From NCBI GenBank assembly GCA_020629375.1, contig JAHDDK010000010.1, forward strand, positions 1 through 45,405: DNA of 45,405 nucleotides. Reading direction: 5' to 3'. The stretch comes from Acidimicrobiales bacterium. Lineage in GTDB: Bacteria > Actinomycetota > Acidimicrobiia > Acidimicrobiales > SHLQ01. Below, in pieces: positions 1 through 7,231 of this stretch. The notes under the pieces are model-generated. The model was not told the origin of the DNA. It saw only the letters and a list, made by a program, of their open reading frames with translations, and ran no database searches. A program made the position numbers and the translations under genes. Each line of letters starts with the position of its first letter. The stretch's first letter is position 1.

Positions 1-373
1 CAGGATCGTCGACAGCGACGTCGACAAGACCTCCAAGTCGACTGCTTGGGGCAACACAACACCCCAACACGCCGTCATAGCCGTAGACGCTGTTTTCCCC
101 GACGAATACAGGGCTTGCGGCCGTCTCGGCCCCGACGAAAGGCTGGGCGGGGTCGGTTTGGGCCGCGACGCCAGTTTCGGTCCCGAAGAGGTTCAGGCTG
201 GACACGGTCGGGGCCGCGGTAACCAGGAGCGCGAACGCGCAAATGACCGCCAACACGGTGGCGGTCAGACGGCGATCGGAGCGCAGCCGGTGGGCAACCC
301 GCAGCGGAGGCGCAGCCGGAGCGGAGGGGCGCCAGAAGGCCCCTGTCTCACTGTTTGCGGTCACGGCTGTCAT
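1..373 (-). CDS. Partial secreted or membrane-anchored protein, N-terminal part only
   Basis: An open frame runs from an ATG at 373 leftward to the window edge without a stop, giving about 124 residues. A short SD-like GGAAG precedes the ATG. Residues about 33-58 are basic, then hydrophobic (RRLTATVLAVICAF, then LLVTAAPTVSS), which fits a Sec signal peptide or a single anchor. What follows is low-complexity Ala/Thr/Val sequence and a Cys-Cys pair (LGCCVAPSS). No domain is recognised because the rest lies outside the window. It has the same orientation as the toxin array from 5538 to 15,993 and is separated from it by the recombinase-primase element. It could be another toxin cassette or an RHS-like gene, but nothing in the visible part proves this. 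Residues 15-31 are encoded by an inverted copy of the GC-rich repeat found at 602-646. Confidence 0.6.
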   Translation of the reverse strand, partial: MTAVTANSETGAFWRPSAPAAPPLRVAHRLRSDRRLTATVLAVICAFALLVTAAPTVSSLNLFGTETGVAAQTDPAQPFVGAETAASPVFVGENSVYGYDGVLGCCVAPSSRLGGLVDVAVDDP

Positions 374-846
374 CGCTTCCAGTGTTCCACGCAGGCGTGA
401 CACGCCGAGCGATCACGCCAAGAAACCCGTCTGCGGATGCCGGCCGCTCGGTGCCTCAGCATCCGGTGCGCCAAGCACCTCCCGGAGTTCAGAAAACCGT
501 CGAGACACAACGGCAGGTCCTGCCGGACCTGCTCGTGAATGGCCCCGGTGGGAGGTGTCCGCGGGGCCGTGTGTGAGCGCATGCTGACGCCTCGCTGCGC
601 TCGTTGTCCTGCCGCCCCTCCGCTTCGCTGCGGGTTGCCCGCAACGAAGGGGTCGAAGACGCTGCGGGAAGCCCTGAACACCTTGGTGTATTGGTGTGAA
701 CCCCCCATCTCCCGGTCGTCGCGAGACCAGCGGGAGGTGAAACGGGAGGTCGAGAAGTAGATGGCCAGCCGCTGGGAGGTGGGCGCTGGATCCGGCTGTG
801 CACTCGTCTGTGACGTCGAGTCGAACGCCGACGAGGCGGCCGGGGG
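374..846. other. Non-coding stretch left of the recombinase
   Basis: I see no convincing gene in these 473 bases. Short frames exist on both strands but lack family features and have no clear ribosome site. The stretch holds a GC-rich repeat at 602-646 (CGTTG ... CAACG ends around CCCCTCCGCTTCGCTGCGGG), partly repeated in inverted orientation at 292-330 inside the neighbouring gene. As the flank of a tyrosine recombinase gene it is a natural place for an attachment site. I could not find a matching direct repeat near the other end of the element (5524-5537). Confidence 0.5.
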
Positions 847-1986
847 TCAGGTGTGGGTCGATCCGGGGTGCGGGCGGTTCTCTAGACCAACTTCTTGGTC
901 CAGAGCAGCAAGCAGCTCTTCTTTAGACATCACTTCGCCGTCGGCGACATCGCTGAGGGCGGCGTCGAGGAACTGTTGGGTGTCGTCATCTCTTTGCAGG
1001 CTGTTGTTGGCGGCGGGGTGGCAAGCGGCATGGATCTGTTGCAGACGCCGGATGCTGACTTGGGTGTAGATCTCGGTCGTTTCGAGTCGGACGTGGCCGA
1101 GCATGGCTTGGATGTGGCGGACATCGGCGCCGCCTTCGAGCATGAGGGTGGCCATGGTGTGGCGGAACAGATGACAGGCCCCCTCTTTGCCGACACCCGA
1201 AGCCTTGATGTAGTTCCTCGTCATTTGGGTGAGCCTGCTGGCGGAGAACGGGGTGCCGTCGTGGGTGAGGAACAACCAGTTGTCATCCGGCACCTGTGCC
1301 CAGCGGGGCCTCACGTCGATGAGGTAGCGGTTCACCCACGCCAACGCTCTCTCTCCGACGGGGACCATGCGGTCTTTGCGGCCCTTGCCTTGCCTCACGA
1401 AGATCGTGTGCCGGTCGAAGTCGACATCGAAGAGTTGGAGGCCGGCGAGTTCCATGCGGCGCATGCCGGTCGAGTAGAAGACCTCCAGGATCGCTCTGTC
1501 TCGTAGCCCGCCGGGGTTGTCGAGGTTGGGCTGGGCCAACACGGCCTCGGCTTCGCCGGCGGTGAGCACCGCTTTCGGCAACCGCTTCTCGAGCCTCGGC
1601 AGTTCGAGTTCTGAGGCGGGGTTGTAGAGGACCAGGTTCTGCCGGGCCGCCCATTTGAAGAACGCCCTCACCGCAACCAGCCGTGCGTGCTGGGAGCGGA
1701 ACGTGAGCGGGTCACCGTCGGTTTTGCGGTAGTGGTAGAGCCAACGCTGATAACGATCCAACATCGGCTTCGTCACATCCGCCGGCCTCGTCACACCCCG
1801 GTCGGCTAGCCATTCGGTCAGGAACCCGAGCATGCGGCGCCGGTTGCTGATCGTCGTTTCCGATAAGCCTCTCGCTCCCATCGAGTCACAGAACGCCTCC
1901 ACGAGAACCGGAAACCCCCGTGGGTCAGCCTGGTCACCGGGAATCGGTTGCGGTGGGCTTCGTTCACCACGCCGCGGCATGCTCAC
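847..1986 (-). CDS. Tyrosine site-specific recombinase (XerC/D-like integrase)
   Basis: This 379-residue protein has the phage-integrase layout: an N-terminal SAM-like DNA-binding domain (about 25-115) and a C-terminal catalytic domain (about 140-315). All catalytic residues are visible: Arg176 (TGMRRMEL), Lys201 (GKGRKDR), His272-x-x-Arg275 (HLFRHTMAT), His298 (MLGH) and the nucleophile Tyr307 (TTEIYTQV). It should cut and rejoin DNA through a 3'-phosphotyrosine intermediate at the element's attachment sites. The GTG at 1986 overlaps the TGA of the upstream primase-ATPase gene by 4 nt (GTGA), so the two are probably translationally coupled; an ATG at 1980 is the alternative start. About 45 residues follow the nucleophile, a longer tail than in XerC or XerD. 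A housekeeping XerC/D is unlikely given the primase partner and the accessory context. Confidence 0.92.
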   Translation of the reverse strand: MSMPRRGERSPPQPIPGDQADPRGFPVLVEAFCDSMGARGLSETTISNRRRMLGFLTEWLADRGVTRPADVTKPMLDRYQRWLYHYRKTDGDPLTFRSQHARLVAVRAFFKWAARQNLVLYNPASELELPRLEKRLPKAVLTAGEAEAVLAQPNLDNPGGLRDRAILEVFYSTGMRRMELAGLQLFDVDFDRHTIFVRQGKGRKDRMVPVGERALAWVNRYLIDVRPRWAQVPDDNWLFLTHDGTPFSASRLTQMTRNYIKASGVGKEGACHLFRHTMATLMLEGGADVRHIQAMLGHVRLETTEIYTQVSIRRLQQIHAACHPAANNSLQRDDDTQQFLDAALSDVADGEVMSKEELLAALDQEVGLENRPHPGSTHT

Positions 1987-4268
1987 CCAACCTCTGCATG
2001 TTCGACTACGACACGATCATCCCCGGCCCTCCCGGTAGTGGTTTCCGAGGCTTCGACGCCGCCGAGAGGCTCTGCGCCGTATGTTTCCGGGGGAAACAGC
2101 GTGTCGTCGCCGGGCCGACTGGAGGCCGACACACCCCCGACCGGGCCCCGACCAGACCCCGACCGCTGCCCCTCAGACCCCGACCGGCCCTCGTCATAGG
2201 TGTGGACCTGAACGAGTCCGGGAAGGAATCGGGCGCTGTCGGTGGGTTGCCAGGCGAGCTCGAACGCGAACGGTCCCGGCCCGGTCGGCCGATGCAAGAT
2301 GAGGAACTCCATGTCAACGAGACGGCCCAAATGGACCTTCAACTGGGTGTCACCCCAACCGAGCCGCTCACGAGCCTGCCGCCGCGTGAACCTCACATCA
2401 GCCGCCGTCACGGCGGTCTCTTCAGCCAGCGCCGTCACCATCTCGTGCAACAGGTCGAGGAGCCGCCGGGTCTGGGGCGGCAACTCATCCAACGACCGCC
2501 CGAGGACCTCAGCAGCCAGGCGGTTGGCGAGTTCGATATCAGAGCTGGTGGCTTCGATGTAGGTCACCGCCGCCCCGTCGATCGTGGCGGTCTTCTTCGT
2601 GCGCTGATGCTGATGCAACAGAGCGATCGCCGAGATCAGCGTCAAATACTTCACGTGGTCACGGCGGGTTCTGGTCGCCACATCAGCGAAACCCAAACGG
2701 TCAGCGAACGGGTTGACGACAGCGAGCGGTTCCAACAGCCGCTGAGCGTTCCGATGCAGGGCAGTGACTTCCCCGGATCGGGTTTTGGCGAGGAGCCCAT
2801 CCAACGTGTGAGCGTGACGTTGCGCCGAATGGATCGCTCGGGTTTGTTCACGGTCCTCATCAACCGTCAGCACGAGGCAGCGGTTGAGGAGTTCCTCGTC
2901 GACGTCGATCGCGGTCGTGGTCAAGAAGATCCCGGTCGGGCCCTGAACCGAATACTCATGCGTCACCAAACGGCCAGAGGCGTTGTCCTTGCCCGTGCTG
3001 GCAATCGAGAGTTCTCCCTCAGACTGCAACAGCTTCAACGCGTAGGCGGCCCGCTCGGCGCCCTCCTCCTCGGCGATAGCCAACACCTTGTGGGCTAGGT
3101 CGCTCTCGCCGAGGTAGTAGAGGCTCTGGCCGGTCATCGCCGAGAACCTGACCAGATCTTCGGGTGGCATGAACCCCAACACCGCATCCATCAACTGGCT
3201 CTTCCCGGCCGCAGACGTGGATTGCACGATCACCGCCAACGGCCGCGCCAACAACCGGCTCGTGGCAGCGAGATAGCCAACCAGCAGGTTCGTCGCCTCA
3301 CCCACCACCCCAACTCGCCCGAAATCAGCAACGATCCGATCCGTCAGATCCGACGCACACAACAGCTCGAGGGCGGCGGCCCTCTCATCAGGGTCCAGTT
3401 CGATCTTGGTGTCTTCGGGGGTTTGCGCGTCAGTGATGGCCTGCTCGACGAGTTCTTCGGCAGCCAGTAGCACCCGGCCGAGGTCACGCTTGATTACGTC
3501 CTCACCCAGCCGCAGTTCGGTAGCGGCCTGAACCACGAACGTGGCCCTCGCCCGGGCCGAATACAGATCGAGAGTGTCGACATGGAACCGGTCCTCAACA
3601 GAAACAAGGACGTTCGCCCGGAGCACATCAAAGCTCGTGTTGCGCTCCAGACCCCGCAGGCGCCAACGCCGCTGAGCAAACACCACCACCGCCTGCCCAT
3701 CGATCAACTGCACGTCTGGCGCTTTCGCTGGCCCAACAGGAACCGGCGACACCTGCTGTTCAGGAGACCCCGCCGGTAGCGGCGACACCAGATCCTCAGG
3801 CCCTGCCTTCTCATCAACCGCCAGTTCAGGTTCCTCCTCGACCCCAGCCCCAACAGCATCCGAGAGAGATTCGATGGCGGGGCGCGATGGCGCGATGCCG
3901 GAACCAATCCATTCCGCGCAGGAGACCAGCTCGGCGAGACGATCCGCCGGATCGGATGCAGCCACCGCCACGTCGTTGACGTCAGACCCTTCCGGTAGCC
4001 GAACCCGAAACACCTCAACCCCCTCGCCCCGCAAACGCTCCGCCAGCGCCTCAGCGCCAGCGTTCCCCTCAACATCGTTGTCAAAGGCCACGATCACCCG
4101 GCCAACACCGTGACGCTCCAGCGCCGCCGAGTGCTCATCGCCCCAGCTGTCAGGGCCGCCCAGGCCGGTCACGTTGCGCAACCCCGCACACCACACGGTG
4201 AGCGCATCGAGGAGCCCCTCGCACACGATCAACTCATCAACAGCGCCAAAGACGGCTTCGTTGAACAC
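1983..4268 (-). CDS. TOPRIM plus P-loop ATPase part of a frameshifted primase-helicase
   Basis: This 761-residue frame carries the second part of a mobile-element primase. It begins inside a TOPRIM domain, with Glu17 (LIVCEGLLDAL) and the Asp63-x-Asp65 pair (AFDNDVEG), which bind the metal ions used for primer synthesis. A central ATPase has a Walker A-like motif near residue 353 (STSAAGKSQLMDAV) and a Walker B-like segment (VLAIAEEEGA), suggesting a helicase or loader activity. A low-complexity, charged tail follows. The frame is open upstream of 4268 and reads GTELHSWLRDGGGWVFNEAV, exactly the expected continuation of the frame that ends at 4229. This is therefore not an independent gene but the distal part of one protein of about 1,010 residues, split by a one-base loss near 4305-4315. 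Its stop overlaps the recombinase start. Confidence 0.8.
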   Translation of the reverse strand: MFNEAVFGAVDELIVCEGLLDALTVWCAGLRNVTGLGGPDSWGDEHSAALERHGVGRVIVAFDNDVEGNAGAEALAERLRGEGVEVFRVRLPEGSDVNDVAVAASDPADRLAELVSCAEWIGSGIAPSRPAIESLSDAVGAGVEEEPELAVDEKAGPEDLVSPLPAGSPEQQVSPVPVGPAKAPDVQLIDGQAVVVFAQRRWRLRGLERNTSFDVLRANVLVSVEDRFHVDTLDLYSARARATFVVQAATELRLGEDVIKRDLGRVLLAAEELVEQAITDAQTPEDTKIELDPDERAAALELLCASDLTDRIVADFGRVGVVGEATNLLVGYLAATSRLLARPLAVIVQSTSAAGKSQLMDAVLGFMPPEDLVRFSAMTGQSLYYLGESDLAHKVLAIAEEEGAERAAYALKLLQSEGELSIASTGKDNASGRLVTHEYSVQGPTGIFLTTTAIDVDEELLNRCLVLTVDEDREQTRAIHSAQRHAHTLDGLLAKTRSGEVTALHRNAQRLLEPLAVVNPFADRLGFADVATRTRRDHVKYLTLISAIALLHQHQRTKKTATIDGAAVTYIEATSSDIELANRLAAEVLGRSLDELPPQTRRLLDLLHEMVTALAEETAVTAADVRFTRRQARERLGWGDTQLKVHLGRLVDMEFLILHRPTGPGPFAFELAWQPTDSARFLPGLVQVHTYDEGRSGSEGQRSGSGRGPVGGVSASSRPGDDTLFPPETYGAEPLGGVEASETTTGRAGDDRVVVEHAEVG

Positions 4269-5011
4269 CCACCCGCCGCCGTCACGCAGCCAGGAATGCA
4301 GCTCGGTGCCTTGCGTAGGCCCGAGCCGGTCTTGCGGCCATACACCTGCACGGTCCGCCCCTCGACGTCACGAACCGGAACCACCAACGACCCCCGGAAC
4401 CGCTCATGCCCGCTGCCGCGCAGCACCCCGAGCTGCTTGAGACGGTCACGAACCTCGCGGCCCTCAGTCCGGTTCGCCGCCGGAATCCGATACCCCAACG
4501 TCCGATCAGCGAACCCCAGACCAAACCGGTCGATCGCCTCCGCCGTCGCGCAGCGCCGCTCAGCCAGCCATCCCTGCACATCGGTGTTCGCCCGTAGCGT
4601 CTCGCCATAGAACCCGAACACCGCATCAAGAAGCTCCCCATCAGACAACTCCGCCGAGAACGCAGCCGTGGTCAACTTCGGAACCGACGACAACACCGGC
4701 GGCGGCCGATCCAGCCGTGTCGGTGTGTGCCCGTCCCGAAGCAACTCCACCGCATGCCGGAACGACACCCCCTCAGCACGCATCACCCAATCAACCACGC
4801 TGCCGCCACACCCCACCGAACAGCGCCACGAATTCGACTTCGCCGACACCACCAACCCCGCCGGCTCGCCAACCTCGGGATGGAACGGACACACGCCTGC
4901 CCACTCACCCCGCCCCCGCTCGATGATCTCGACACCGGCGGCGTCGACCAGACGCTGCAACGACACCTGCCGCTTCAATCGAGCAACCACCGAATCTGGA
5001 ATCCGAGCCAT
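4229..5011 (-). CDS. CHC2 zinc-finger DNA primase, N-terminal part (frameshifted)
   Basis: The start is the ATG at 5011 (MARIPDSVVARLKRQ), preceded by a good GGAGAGG ribosome site. Residues about 35-80 form a DnaG-type CHC2 zinc finger with Cys41-x2-His44 (CPFHPE) and Cys64-x3-Cys68 (WRCSVGCGG), followed by the usual DWVMRAEGVSFRHAVELL helix. Residues about 125-233 match the DnaG catalytic core before TOPRIM, ending VYGRKTGSGLRK. After residue about 233 the frame becomes unlike the family (APSCIPGCVT...), whereas the next frame restores GTELHSWL and then TOPRIM. One G missing from CGCAAGGCACC explains this. If real, the break inactivates the element's replication gene; if a sequencing error, the gene is intact. 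It is divergent from the Xre regulator at 5171, with a shared control region between them. Confidence 0.8.
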   Translation of the reverse strand: MARIPDSVVARLKRQVSLQRLVDAAGVEIIERGRGEWAGVCPFHPEVGEPAGLVVSAKSNSWRCSVGCGGSVVDWVMRAEGVSFRHAVELLRDGHTPTRLDRPPPVLSSVPKLTTAAFSAELSDGELLDAVFGFYGETLRANTDVQGWLAERRCATAEAIDRFGLGFADRTLGYRIPAANRTEGREVRDRLKQLGVLRGSGHERFRGSLVVPVRDVEGRTVQVYGRKTGSGLRKAPSCIPGCVTAAGGCSTKPSLALLMS

Positions 5012-5170
5012 CACCTCTCCTGCAGAAATATTCTTCGCGTGACAGATCCGGCATGAACTCCATGCTTGAGATGCATGTTCTGCAACAATCCCATGCCCAA
5101 CCACACAAGCAAAAGGCCAAAAATGCGCACAGAATGGCTCCTACAGCACGAAACAGGAGACACCACGCCC
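5012..5170. promoter_or_regulatory. Divergent control region with repeated GCATG/CATGC half-sites
   Basis: This 159-bp spacer separates the leftward primase gene from the rightward Xre gene. It contains GCATG at 5051-5055, CATGC at 5061-5065, GCATG at 5073-5077 and CATGC at 5092-5096. These form interleaved dyads (GCATG-N5-CATGC and CATGC-N7-GCATG) typical of an Xre/Cro-type operator. That they bind the neighbouring regulator is inference. No confident -35/-10 pair was assigned. Confidence 0.4.
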
Positions 5171-5523
5171 ATGGCGCTGGCCGAACGAGTCAAACAACTA
5201 CGAACCGAACACCACTGGTCCCAAGGCGACCTCGCCGAACGCATCGACGCCGACCCTGCCCAAATCAGCCGCTACGAAAACGGCCGCATCACCCCATCAG
5301 CCGACGCCATCATCCGCCTCGCCGAAACCTTCGGAGTCTCCTGCGACTACCTACTCGTCGACGGAGCCCCCGCCGACCCTTCACCAGCCCCGAAGACGCC
5401 CTCGGCCACCAACTCCACGACATCGCAGAACTCAACCCCGACGACCTCGAACTCGTCACCCGCTTCATCGACGCCCTCGTCACCAAAACCCGCCTCCGCA
5501 ACCTCACCACCAACATCAGCTAG
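5171..5523 (+). CDS. Xre/Cro-type helix-turn-helix regulator with an apparent frameshift
   Basis: The preferred start is ATG 5171 (MALAERVKQLRTEHHWSQ), with AGGAGA about ten bases upstream. Residues 4-62 are a classical HTH_3 domain: WSQGDLAERIDADPAQISRY, then ENGRITPSADAIIRLAETFG and VSCDYLLVDGAP. The original frame then degenerates into Ser/Thr/Pro-rich sequence. The next frame gives a typical tail for this family (RRPFTSPEDALG, LVTRFIDALVTKTRLRNL) and stops at 5523. One C missing from the C-run at 5367-5371 explains the break. The restored protein is about 117 residues. It probably represses the divergent primase-recombinase operon. Its stop lies 14 bp from the convergent end of the toxin array. 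A longer N-terminus from a TTG at 5066 is possible but less likely. Confidence 0.75.
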
Positions 5524-5537
5524 TGACAGGCACACGC

Positions 5538-5837
5538 TTAGACGAGCAAGACGCCTCGCAACACCCGCTGGAGAACAGCCACCAACGCGCGAACATCAGC
5601 GAGGCCTTCAAGATGCTCCTGCTCGACCCCGCCGTCGTGACCTACAAGAGCCAGCTCTCCCTCGCCTGAGTCCCAGACGACCAGATCGACCTCAAGATCT
5701 TCGCGACGGAGATTCAACGCGCACGACGGGTTGAGCCGATCCGCGTCCGGGCGATCGAAATGCACGACTACACCCGCCTCCTCCAGCCACACGCTCGAAG
5801 ATCGAATCCAGACCTCGACACAGTCCAAAACAGTCAT
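5538..5837 (-). CDS. Probable immunity protein for the TreTu-like toxin
   Basis: This 99-residue cytosolic-type protein starts at ATG 5837, one base after the stop of the toxin gene ending at 5839. That spacing is the main argument for its role. The sequence has no signal peptide and alternates strands with acidic turns (VWIRSSSVWLEEAGVVVHF, LEVDLVVWDSGEGELALVG), a pattern common in small single-domain immunity proteins. No named family was recognised. Immunity proteins of this kind bind the toxin's active site in the cytosol, protecting siblings and the producer. The opposite strand also shows a GC-rich open frame here, but it contains an in-frame stop at 5667-5669 and is treated as a shadow. 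Confidence 0.6.
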   Translation of the reverse strand: MTVLDCVEVWIRSSSVWLEEAGVVVHFDRPDADRLNPSCALNLRREDLEVDLVVWDSGEGELALVGHDGGVEQEHLEGLADVRALVAVLQRVLRGVLLV

Positions 5838-5838
5838 A

Positions 5839-6441
5839 TCAATTGCTCGTCACGCAGACGATACACGTCGCAGGCGGCATCTCTAACGGAGGGGGACCAT
5901 AGATCCGCGTCGTCACATTTGGCCCAGGAATCACAGACCACTCCGGCTTGCTCGCAGTCCTCAACGCATCAGTCGGCACATCGAACTCGGCATACACCGA
6001 GCCCGGCCGCGCCGATGGGTACGCCGCAGGGTTCGGGGGCTCCACCACATACGTACGACCACCGCTACCCTCCACAACCCGCCCAGTACTCGACATCTCA
6101 GACAACTCATCAGGGCTCATCCAACGCCCTACTCTCGTGGTGTCTGCTGATCTTGGGGCAACAAAAGCCGCAAAGGAGTCGTAAACGTATTCGAGCGCGA
6201 CGGTTCGATGGGCATCACCGCCCTCGACAGCCTCATCGCCATTCAACGCGTCATGATTGCCCAAGGTCCTGTGAGCGTTGTTCACCTCCGGGTCGTAACT
6301 GTGCGTCGCACTGACGGTGAGCGACTGTTGGTTGATGCTGACCGCCGCCAATTCGGCCGAGGGAAAGGTCAAGATGGCTGCGATAACAAGGACAGTGACG
6401 GCAAGCAACCTCTCAACCGCTCGTTGGCCCCCTGCGTTCAC
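5839..6441 (-). CDS. Small secreted toxin candidate, TreTu/ADP-ribosyltransferase-like
   Basis: A 200-residue protein whose ATG (6441) overlaps the TGA of the preceding immunity gene by 4 nt. Residues 7-33 form a signal peptide (QRAVERLLAVTVLVIAAI, then FPSAELAAV). Residues about 104-200 resemble the TreTu toxin domain seen at RHS C-termini: Arg106 in VGRWMSPDEL, RTYVVEPPNPAAYP, then Glu152 in SVYAEFDVP and the ending PPPLEMPPATCIVCV. These correspond to the R, Y/S and E positions of the ADP-ribosyltransferase fold; TreTu modifies EF-Tu in the published Salmonella case. The linker (about 35-100) is unrecognised and there are no RHS repeats. It may be a free-standing effector or a displaced toxin tip. 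The family assignment is from memory of the motif pattern and is moderately confident; the EF-Tu target is inference. Confidence 0.6.
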   Translation of the reverse strand: MNAGGQRAVERLLAVTVLVIAAILTFPSAELAAVSINQQSLTVSATHSYDPEVNNAHRTLGNHDALNGDEAVEGGDAHRTVALEYVYDSFAAFVAPRSADTTRVGRWMSPDELSEMSSTGRVVEGSGGRTYVVEPPNPAAYPSARPGSVYAEFDVPTDALRTASKPEWSVIPGPNVTTRIYGPPPLEMPPATCIVCVTSN

Positions 6442-6776
6442 TTGTTGAACTCCGACTCGATAACCGCCCCAGTCTCTACGTCGAGAATGAGTCGATAGCC
6501 GCTGAACGAACTGGTACCCACCGTGAACGGGCCTCCGCCAGTCAGGGCCACAAAGCAGTCACTTGAGGTGGAGGAAGGCAACGATGCACGCCAAACCTCC
6601 GCCCCCTCTGCATCGTACGCCCTAAGGTTCTCGAATTGCCCCGGCCGCCCCAGACCCGCATCAGGGTCGTATAAGACAACAACGAGCCCGCGGCACACGG
6701 TCAACGCCAAGACAGGCAACTGGGCTTCGACAGCCAGAGCGCACGAGATGAGTTCACGAGACCCGTCGATACTCAT
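6438..6776 (-). CDS. Probable immunity protein for the TNT-like toxin
   Basis: This 112-residue protein starts at ATG 6776, overlapping the TGA of the upstream toxin gene by 4 nt, and its own stop overlaps the next toxin's start by 4 nt. It has no clear signal peptide. The strand-rich sequence reads like a short propeller or beta-sandwich fragment: LVVVLYDPDAGLGRPGQF, NLRAYDAEGAEVWRASLP, SGYRLILDVETGAVI. Similar small proteins often follow RHS toxin genes. Position and overlap suggest it neutralises the toxin encoded just upstream (6773-7231). The pairing is inference; the N-terminal hydrophobic segment (CALAVEAQLPVLALTVC) is probably core strands rather than a membrane anchor. Confidence 0.55.
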   Translation of the reverse strand: MSIDGSRELISCALAVEAQLPVLALTVCRGLVVVLYDPDAGLGRPGQFENLRAYDAEGAEVWRASLPSSTSSDCFVALTGGGPFTVGTSSFSGYRLILDVETGAVIESEFNK

Positions 6777-7231
6777 CCGAGCGGGCTCCCCGGTCCGAAG
6801 TTCTCAATCGGAATTCGGTCCAACAACTCAAATTGCAGCGCGCCCCCCGGCTGCCCGAACGCCTCCGTCGCAAGCGAAGATTGAAGCCGGGTCCCAGCTG
6901 GCACCAGGACTTCTTGAACATAGGTGGCCTGGTTGCCTGGTGGGAGCGCCAACGAGCTGATGGCGTCCGCAGACGACCGAGGCGGTGCACTCGTCAAGAA
7001 ACCACCGACCGTGCTGTCACCGCTATAGACCCGGTAGTAAACCGTGTCGGTTTGAGTGACGAAAGATCGAATGGGAGCGCCAGCGTTGTTGATCGTCGAG
7101 GGCCGAGCCAACTCCGGTGTTGTTCTTGGGGCGAATGAACAGGCTTGTTCTACGGGCGCGACAACAGCGGCCAGCGCCGGCTGGCCGAACACAGCGAAGC
7201 TCAGAAGCAGCGCCGCAGCGAAGGCGATCAG
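6773..7231 (-). CDS. Small secreted toxin candidate, TNT/NAD-glycohydrolase-like
   Basis: The proposed start is a CTG at 7231-7229 overlapping the TGA of the preceding immunity gene (CTGA), giving 152 residues. The first 24 residues then form a good signal peptide (LIAFAAALLLSFAVFGQPAL). A GTG at 7192 is the only conventional start, but it would cut this signal in half. The C-terminal domain (about 55-150) contains TVYYRVYSGDSTVGGFL, ALPPGNQATYVQEVLVPAG and AFGQPGGALQFELLDRIP. The order of Arg-Tyr-Gly, Gly-Phe, LP and a final FGQPGG-x-x-Q motif resembles the TNT family of NAD+ glycohydrolase toxins, in which the Gln of that motif is important. The resemblance is judged by eye. The linker shows no HINT domain, unlike the neighbouring orphan. 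Confidence 0.5.
   Translation of the reverse strand: MIAFAAALLLSFAVFGQPALAAVVAPVEQACSFAPRTTPELARPSTINNAGAPIRSFVTQTDTVYYRVYSGDSTVGGFLTSAPPRSSADAISSLALPPGNQATYVQEVLVPAGTRLQSSLATEAFGQPGGALQFELLDRIPIENFGPGSPLG

Larger units (their letters stand above)
847..5523. mobile_element. Compact integrative element: recombinase, primase-ATPase, Xre regulator
   Basis: The coordinates cover the genes only; the true ends were not found. The layout is a leftward operon (primase-ATPase, then recombinase with 4-nt overlap) and a divergent Xre regulator with a likely operator between them. No capsid, relaxase, terminase or conjugation genes are visible, so the element would rely on a host or helper for transfer. 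It sits directly against the end of the toxin-immunity array and separates it from a truncated secreted-protein gene with the same direction, which fits insertion into that locus. Two of its three genes look frameshifted. Confidence 0.55.

Noticed and set aside
5066..5170. TTG start giving a CxxC-containing extension (MRCMFCNNP) of the Xre protein
   Set aside because: A better ribosome site and the family's usual N-terminus are at ATG 5171, and the extension covers the putative operator.
847..5523. Complete prophage
   Set aside because: No capsid, tail, terminase or lysis genes are present.
5523..5830. Rightward GC-rich frame with an internal TGA that looks like a pseudogene
   Set aside because: The opposite strand holds an uninterrupted 99-residue frame starting one base after the toxin stop, so the rightward signal is most likely its shadow.
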